A stretch of DNA of 9,680 nt, from positions 1-9,680 of the forward strand of contig CAYOBW010000282.1 of the NCBI GenBank assembly GCA_964402115.1. Reading direction: 5' to 3'. This DNA comes from CAYOBW01 sp964402115. Lineage in GTDB: Bacteria; Verrucomicrobiota; Kiritimatiellia; UBA8416; CAYOBW01. Within the stretch, counting starts at the first letter, position 1, and every line of letters starts with the position of its first letter. Under the pieces are notes generated by a model. The model did no database searches. It saw only the letters and a list, made by a program, of their open reading frames with translations, and was not told where the DNA came from. Made by a program: the position numbers and the translations under genes. Below, one piece after another: positions 5,731 to 9,680 of this stretch.

Positions 5731-7097
5731 CAGTTAGCCCCCGCCACCACGGCCTGTCCCAGGGCGATGCCGCCGTCATTGGGGGGCACCTCGCCAGGCA
5801 CGAGGACGGTAACGCCCAACCCGGTCAGCCGTTCGCACACGAGTGCGGTCAGGATGCGATTCATGAACACGCCGCCGCTGAGCGCCACGACCCGCAGGGG
5901 GCTGAGCGTCAGGGCGTGGGCGACGAGCTGCGCCGCCGCGTCGGCGACGGCCGCATGGAAAGCCAGGGCCCAGCCGGGCGGATCGCGCCGCCAGGCGTCG
6001 AGGCGGTCGGGCGCGTCGAAGAGCGGGCGCCAATCCACGCGGAGCAGCGGTCCGTCCGCGGCGACGGCGAAGGGGAGGGGGCCGGGGAGGGGGCCACGGT
6101 GGCGGCGGGCCAGGGCCTCCAGCCGGATCGCGGCCTGCCCCTCGTAGGAAACGGCGCCCGGGGCGGCCCCGCACGCGGCGGCAAACGCGTCGAAAAGGCG
6201 GCCGGCGGCGTGGCTGGCCACCGTGTTGAGGCCGCGCGCACACTGCATCCGCCAGACCTCGAAGGCCTGCTCCGTCACGCCCAGCGCGCCGAGGCGTGGG
6301 CGGATGGCGTCTGCCGCGACGCCGGCGTCGAGCCAGCGCGCGAGAAGCTGCCGGACCGGCGCGCGCACCGCGGCGTCGCCACCGGGCAGCGGGGCGGGGA
6401 GGAAGGTGCCCAGGCGGCGCATCCCCGTTTCGCGCGAAACTTCCAGCATTTCGGCGCCCCAGATGGCGCCGTCGAGCCCGTAGCCGGTGCCGTCGAAGAC
6501 AAGTGCGAGGCCGGCCTCGAGGCCGTGTTCGGCGAGGGCGGCGGCGGCGTGGGCATGGTGGTGCTGCACGCGGCAGATGGGCAGTCCGTGGCGGCGCGCA
6601 AAGGCTTCGCCGATACGCGTGGCGTGCATGTCGGGGTGCAAGTCCACGGCCACCGCCTCCGGGCGCAGGCCCAGGAAGCGCGGGAAGCAGTCCGCGACCT
6701 GCTCCAGCCCGGCCAGGGCCTCCGGCGTCTCCAGGTCGCCGATGTGCGGCGACAGCACGACGCGCGCGCCGGCGGCCAGGGCGAGCGTGTTCTTCAGCTC
6801 CGCGCCAAAGGCCAGCACGCAGCGGCGGACCGGGGTGGGGAGGGGCAGGGGGGCGGGGGCATGGCCGCGGGCCCGTCGCCAGACCTGCGGCCGTTCGCCC
6901 TGCAGGACGGCGACCGAGTCGTCGCAGCGCAGGTTGATGTCGCGGTTGTGCGTCAGCACGAGGTCGGCGATGTCGCCCAGGCGCGCGCACGCCTCGGCGT
7001 CGGACAGGCAGATGGGTTCGCCGCGGCGATTGCCGCTGGTCATCACCAGCAGGTCGAACGGGGGCGTGGGGTCGTCGGGGAGCCCCTGCAGGAGCAG
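5730..7097 (-). CDS. hypF: HypF carbamoyltransferase, C-terminal part (end of YrdC-like domain plus Kae1-like domain)
   Basis: This is the second half of the hypF gene, 455 residues from the assembly gap to the stop. It opens with LLLQGL and LLVMTSGNRRGEP, the end of the YrdC-like domain, followed by HNRDINLRCDDSVAV and RRARGHAP. The Kae1/HypF-type carbamoyltransferase domain follows, with VQHHHAHAAAA (metal-binding histidines), VFDGTGYGLDGAIWGAE, LSGGVFMNRIL and VPPNDGGIALGQA close to the C-terminus. HypF uses carbamoyl phosphate and ATP to carbamoylate the C-terminal cysteine of HypE, the first step to the cyanide ligands of the [NiFe] site, in the cytoplasm. The frame differs from the N-terminal part as assembled, which I attribute to the gap. 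The gene's 3' end has a decayed duplicate at 1686-1811. Confidence 0.95.
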   Translation of the reverse strand: MLLQGLPDDPTPPFDLLVMTSGNRRGEPICLSDAEACARLGDIADLVLTHNRDINLRCDDSVAVLQGERPQVWRRARGHAPAPLPLPTPVRRCVLAFGAELKNTLALAAGARVVLSPHIGDLETPEALAGLEQVADCFPRFLGLRPEAVAVDLHPDMHATRIGEAFARRHGLPICRVQHHHAHAAAALAEHGLEAGLALVFDGTGYGLDGAIWGAEMLEVSRETGMRRLGTFLPAPLPGGDAAVRAPVRQLLARWLDAGVAADAIRPRLGALGVTEQAFEVWRMQCARGLNTVASHAAGRLFDAFAAACGAAPGAVSYEGQAAIRLEALARRHRGPLPGPLPFAVAADGPLLRVDWRPLFDAPDRLDAWRRDPPGWALAFHAAVADAAAQLVAHALTLSPLRVVALSGGVFMNRILTALVCERLTGLGVTVLVPGEVPPNDGGIALGQAVVAGAN

Positions 7098-7107
7098 NNN
7101 NNNNNNN
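7098..7107. other. Assembly gap (10 N)
   Basis: Ten undetermined bases lie inside hypF. Ten is a placeholder length. The conserved residues on either side (TPLH before, LLLQGL after) would be nearly adjacent in HypF proteins, so little or no gene sequence is likely to be missing. Confidence 0.95.
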
Positions 7108-7174
7108 GGGGGGTCCTCCCCGGGGGGGTGGGGGGGGGTGTGGGGTGGGCGGGGGGCGCCGGCGGGGGGAGGGG
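7108..7174. other. G-rich low-complexity stretch, probable assembly or sequencing artefact
   Basis: The plus strand is almost all G with runs of up to nine. Read in the upstream hypF frame it gives a string of Pro, Ala and His (PLPPPAPPAHP...) exactly where family members go straight from PLHH to a hydrophobic LLL. It sits against the N run and, together with it, shifts the frame (77 bases, not a multiple of three). Real insertion is possible but less likely. Confidence 0.65.
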
Positions 7175-8185
7175 GTGCAGGGGGGTGGTGGGCAGCATGG
7201 CGCCGAGCGTCGGCGTGTCGGGCGTAAGCAGGTCCAGTGGCAGGGCGGGGTCGGTGGGCTCGCGGACATCGAGGATGACGATCGGGGCGGCAGGCGACGA
7301 CAGGAGGTCGCGCGCCGCCTGCGGCACGGTGCAATAGCGCGTCACCGTGGCAAGATCCGGGGCCATGACCGCGAATGGTTTGGCGGGGCGGCGCTTGCGC
7401 TGGCGCAGTCGTTCCAGCGCGGGGCGGCTGTGCGCGTTGCAGGCGAGCAGGAAGCCGCCCAGGCCGCGCGCGGCCACCAGGGCGGCGGCGGCGAGGGCCG
7501 CGCGGGCTGCCGCAAGGGGGTCACCGGGCAGGGGCGTGCCGTCCGGTTGCAGCAACCGGAGCGCGGGGCCGCACACCGGGCACGCGGTGCTTTCGGCGTG
7601 GAAGCGGCGGTCGGCGGGGTCGCCGTACTCCTGGGCGCAGGCGGGGCAGAGCACGAACGACGCGAGCGTGGTGCGGGCGCGGTCGTAGGGCATGGCGGTG
7701 ACGACCGTGTAGCGCGGGCCGCAGGCCGTGCAGGTTGTGAACGCGTAGCCGTGCCGGAGATTGCCCGGGGTGAAGACCTCCCGGCGGCAGTCGGCGCACA
7801 TGGCCAGGTCCGGCGGAATGGCAGGAAAGGCGGGCTCAGCCGTCCCGGCGCTGGCGTGGATGCAAAACGGCGGCTGGGTGTAGCCGGGCGGGAGCGGCTC
7901 CAGGGAGTGGCGTTCGACAGTTGTAAGGTGCGCATGCGGCGGCAGGCGGTCGGGCAGGGTTGCCATGAAGGCCGCGATCTCCGTGGCCGTGCCCTCCAGC
8001 TCCAGTCGCACGCGACCGGCCTCGTTGCAGATGCCGCCGCCGAGCCCCGCCGCCGTGGCCAGGCGGTAGACGGCGGGACGGAAGCCGACGCCCTGCACGG
8101 TGCCGCCCAGCGTGTATACGGCGCGCAACCTGTCCGGCGGTGTGGTCCTGCCGGGGTCGCCGCTCGCGCTGTGCAGAGCTGTCAT
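7175..8185 (-). CDS. hypF: HypF carbamoyltransferase, N-terminal part (acylphosphatase, zinc fingers, YrdC-like)
   Basis: This part encodes 337 residues from the ATG at 8185 to the suspect sequence. Residues ~19-105 are the acylphosphatase domain with GTVQGVGFRP (28-37, catalytic Arg36) and Asn54. Two zinc fingers follow: C130/C133 with C152/C155, and C180/C183 with C202/C205. The YrdC-like domain begins near 215 and includes KRRPAKPFAVMAPDL (264-278) and TLGAMLPTTPLH (326-337). With the C-terminal part this gives about 793 residues, close to the usual 750-800 for HypF, so the gene is probably intact. I chose the ATG at 8185 over the TTG at 8221 because the TTG overlaps the foot of the upstream terminator hairpin and the family normally starts close to the acylphosphatase domain. 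Confidence 0.95.
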
Positions 8186-8193
8186 GCGTCCGT

Positions 8194-8221
8194 AGATTAC
8201 GCCGATTGACGCAAAAAGCAA
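8194..8221 (-). promoter_or_regulatory. Candidate promoter for hypF
   Basis: The minus strand has TTGCTT (8221-8216), a 16-base spacer and TAATCT (8199-8194), then 8 bases to the hypF ATG at 8185. This is a plausible sigma-70-like match, and it would give a leaderless or very short-leader transcript. The -35 box lies in the U-rich tail of the terminator just upstream. No good Shine-Dalgarno precedes the ATG, which fits a leaderless message but is not proof. Confidence 0.3.
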
Positions 8222-8252
8222 CGGCCCGCGCGGCCAGGGCCGAGCGGGCCGT
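8213..8252 (-). terminator. Intrinsic terminator after the response-regulator gene
   Basis: On the minus strand a 9-base stem ACGGCCCGC / GCGGGCCGT is topped by CGGCC / GGCCG after one mismatch, with a very short loop. It is followed by TGCTTTTTG, which would give a U tract in the RNA. It lies 32 bases beyond the response-regulator stop at 8284 and before hypF, so it should end or reduce transcription from the hydrogenase genes and make hypF at least partly independent. Confidence 0.8.
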
Positions 8253-8283
8253 CACATCTGCCATGGCTGCAACAGCAGCGCGG

Positions 8284-8661
8284 CTACTTCAACTTCGCGC
8301 GCAGCGTGCTCAGCAGCACCTGCGGGTTGATCGGCTTCTGCATGACGCCAGTCAGCCCGAGCTCCGCGTAGCTGGTGTTGATGTTCAGGTTGTCCCCGAC
8401 CGAGCTGAGCATGTAGATCGGCACGGACTTGCCGCCGAGGGCCTTGACTTCCTTGACGAAACTCGTTCCTGCATCGACCTCTTCCATCATGAGGTCGACG
8501 AACACGAGATCCGGGTCCACCGTCTTGTAACGGCGCAGCCCATCCTCGGCGCTCGCCGCGGTTTCGACCGCGTACCCTTCGCCTTCCAGGATGATCCGCA
8601 TGGAATCCAGGAGATCCTGATCGTCGTCAATACAGAGAATGACCCGCTTTGCATCTTTCAT
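8284..8661 (-). CDS. Stand-alone response-regulator receiver protein
   Basis: The gene encodes 125 residues forming a single CheY-like receiver domain with no output domain. From the ATG at 8661 it starts MKDAKRVILCIDDDQDLLDS. The acidic pocket is D12-D14, the phospho-acceptor Asp56 (LVFVDLMM), the Ser86/Ser87 switch position (YMLSSVGD) and conserved Lys109 before Pro (MQKPIN). The ATG at 8661 is chosen over a GTG at 8673 because AGGGG lies four bases before it. It sits 8 bases after the protease stop, so it is cotranscribed with the hydrogenase genes. It would be phosphorylated by a histidine kinase not present in this window and act by protein contact. Whether it controls hydrogenase activity, expression or something unrelated cannot be told from sequence. 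Confidence 0.92.
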   Translation of the reverse strand: MKDAKRVILCIDDDQDLLDSMRIILEGEGYAVETAASAEDGLRRYKTVDPDLVFVDLMMEEVDAGTSFVKEVKALGGKSVPIYMLSSVGDNLNINTSYAELGLTGVMQKPINPQVLLSTLRAKLK

Positions 8662-8665
8662 GTTG

Positions 8666-8670
8666 CCCCT
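8666..8670 (-). promoter_or_regulatory. Ribosome-binding site of the response-regulator gene
   Basis: The minus strand reads AAGTGAGGGGCAACATG. AGGGG overlaps the last base of the protease stop codon and lies four bases before the ATG at 8661. It decides the start and indicates coupled translation. Confidence 0.55.
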
Positions 8671-9191
8671 CACTTGCTAGTGGCTTCCGAACAGGCTGCC
8701 CGCCGCGCCGGCTGCTCTTCTCGCATGGCCTGGGCGGCATCGTCAAACAATTCGTTTCGAATCACGCCATCCACAAAAGCCAGCGCCGCCTCCAGGTTGT
8801 CCCGGGCCGCCGCCGACAAACCCTCGCCGAACTCGTTGAACGTATAGCCGCGGATGCCGAGCGCATACCCGCGCGTGTTGGCCTGGAACAGCCGCTGGGC
8901 CATGGCCATGACGGCTTCCGGTTCGCAACTGTGGGAGCTGAAGCTCAGCTCGCCCCCCGGCTCCACCGGCCGAAACCCGAACGGCTCGCGTCCCTCCACC
9001 GCCGCATCCGCGAAGATCACGACGTCAAAGGCCGCCACGGCGGCCGCGTCTTCCACAACCAACTGGTAGTCGGCATCCACGGTCAACCCCGGGATGGCGC
9101 GGGCGGCCAGCGCCTCTGCCAGGGCCGGACCAAGACCGTCGTCCAGCCGCCCGGGGTTCCCGTAGCCGATCACCAGTACCTTACTGCCCAT
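8670..9191 (-). CDS. [NiFe]-hydrogenase maturation endopeptidase (HyaD/HybD/HoxW family)
   Basis: The gene encodes 173 residues, the normal length for this family. The N-terminal signature VLVIGYGNPGRLDDGLGP (5-22) contains the GxGN and DDG motifs. Likely nickel-sensing ligands are Asp17 or Asp18, Asp62 (FADAA) and His87 (SSHSCEP). After nickel insertion this protease removes the C-terminal extension of the hydrogenase large subunit, so the active site can close. Its start overlaps the large-subunit stop by 11 bases, so the adjacent large subunit is the obvious substrate. The last ~25 residues (REEQPARRAACSEATSK) are hydrophilic and probably a disordered tail beyond the fold. The GYALGIRGY segment and gene order fit proteases of cytoplasmic group 3 enzymes. 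Confidence 0.93.
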   Translation of the reverse strand: MGSKVLVIGYGNPGRLDDGLGPALAEALAARAIPGLTVDADYQLVVEDAAAVAAFDVVIFADAAVEGREPFGFRPVEPGGELSFSSHSCEPEAVMAMAQRLFQANTRGYALGIRGYTFNEFGEGLSAAARDNLEAALAFVDGVIRNELFDDAAQAMREEQPARRAACSEATSK

Positions 9192-9680
9192 CCAGGGTCG
9201 CGCCTCTCGCTTTGCGGTCCACGATGTGGCCCGTGCTGTCCACGAGTTCGACGACCAGCGGCATCTGCCCCATCGCGTGGGTCGCGCAGGACAGGCACGG
9301 ATCGTAGGCCCGGATGGCCACCTCGACGCGGTTCAGCAGCCCCTCGGTGATCGTCTGGCCCGACAGGTACTGGCGGGCAACGCCTTCCACCGCGAGGTTC
9401 ATCGGCGTGTTGTTGTTGGTCGTCGAGACGATCAGGTTGCACATCGTGATCTGGTCGTTCTCGTCCACCTTGTAGTGGTGGAACAGCGTGCCGCGCGGCG
9501 CTTCGATCAGGCCCACGCCCTCCGGCCGGCGGTCGCCGCGGGCCACGAGGTCGGTGCCCTGCAGGTCCGGATCGTGCAGCAGCTCGGCGATCTTCTCGAT
9601 CGAATGGAGCAGCTCGATCATGCGCGCCCAGTGGTACGCCATCGTGATGTAGTTCGGCTTGCCGTTCGTCACCGCCATGA
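9181..9680 (-). CDS. [NiFe]-hydrogenase large subunit, group-3-like, C-terminal part only
   Basis: The frame is open to the right edge; the visible part covers the last ~165 residues of a protein normally over 400 long, so the Met near 9678 is internal. The C-terminal nickel motif is DPCLSCATH (126-134 of the visible part), with Cys128 and Cys131 binding the NiFe centre. The EAPRGTLFHHYKVDEN segment (59-74) and TTNNNTPMN are typical of large subunits. The DPCLSCATH form is characteristic of cytoplasmic group 3 enzymes (Mvh/Hox type). After His134 come 31 residues, the extension removed by the maturation protease encoded next. The subgroup and electron acceptor cannot be settled without the small subunit and partner genes, which lie off the window. 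Confidence 0.93.
   Translation of the reverse strand, partial: MAVTNGKPNYITMAYHWARMIELLHSIEKIAELLHDPDLQGTDLVARGDRRPEGVGLIEAPRGTLFHHYKVDENDQITMCNLIVSTTNNNTPMNLAVEGVARQYLSGQTITEGLLNRVEVAIRAYDPCLSCATHAMGQMPLVVELVDSTGHIVDRKARGATLDGQ

Noticed and set aside
3894..7337. A plus-strand open frame of over 1,100 codons
   Set aside because: It lies antisense to the vWA gene and hypF, crosses the N run, is Arg/Gly/Ala/Gln-rich without any domain, and follows from the codon bias of the G+C-rich minus-strand genes.
7145..8209. Plus-strand open frame of ~354 codons
   Set aside because: It is antisense to the acylphosphatase, zinc-finger and YrdC parts of hypF and has low-complexity composition.
8185..8221. 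TTG start for hypF at 8221
   Set aside because: It begins inside the terminator hairpin of the previous gene and adds 12 residues the family does not need.
1..9680. CRISPR array, tRNA, rRNA or riboswitch
   Set aside because: No regularly spaced short repeats, no cloverleaf-like sequence with CCA-type end, and no recognisable riboswitch core were seen on either strand by eye.

Overview
The window is G+C-rich DNA, probably from a metagenome-assembled genome, since it contains an internal run of ten N. The gene content suggests an anaerobic or facultative bacterium of the Planctomycetota-Verrucomicrobiota-Lentisphaerota-Kiritimatiellota assemblage. Pointers are an exported HEAT-plus-von-Willebrand-A protein, a secreted parallel beta-helix protein with a discoidin domain, an Asp-box lipoprotein, cytoplasmic [NiFe]-hydrogenase genes, and short GC-rich palindromic repeats. 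The phylum is an inference; no rRNA or other marker gene is present.

Layout. Bases 1-1669 (+) hold the 3' part of a secreted beta-helix/F5-8C protein. Bases 1670-3940 are an island of debris and repeats. It contains a decayed copy of the last ~42 codons of hypF, two ~175-base direct repeats each carrying a 66-base palindrome, a thrice-repeated 15-18 base motif, one intact-looking low-G+C lipoprotein gene (2712-3428, -), a small ORF joined to it by an ATGA overlap whose 5' part looks cut off, and a nested palindrome. Bases 3945-5720 (-) encode an exported HEAT/vWA protein. Bases 5730-8185 (-) are hypF, interrupted by an assembly gap at 7098-7107 with suspect G-rich sequence beside it. Bases 8284-8661 (-) are a stand-alone response-regulator receiver, 8670-9191 (-) a hydrogenase maturation endopeptidase, and 9181 to the window edge (-) the C-terminal part of a group-3-type [NiFe]-hydrogenase large subunit.

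How the genes work together. On the minus strand the order is hydrogenase large subunit, its C-terminal protease (11-base overlap), a receiver-only response regulator (start 8 bases after the protease stop), an intrinsic terminator, then hypF and the vWA gene (9 bases apart). HypF makes the cyanide-ligand precursor for the NiFe(CN)2CO site. The protease removes the large-subunit tail once nickel is inserted. The window is therefore the distal end of a hydrogenase structural and maturation cluster. The receiver may link it to signalling, but no partner kinase is visible.

I did not find a convincing new multi-gene system. The most unusual observations are the displaced hypF tail abutting a repeat boundary, the paired palindromic repeats, the probable assembly artefact inside hypF, and the receiver gene embedded in the hydrogenase operon.
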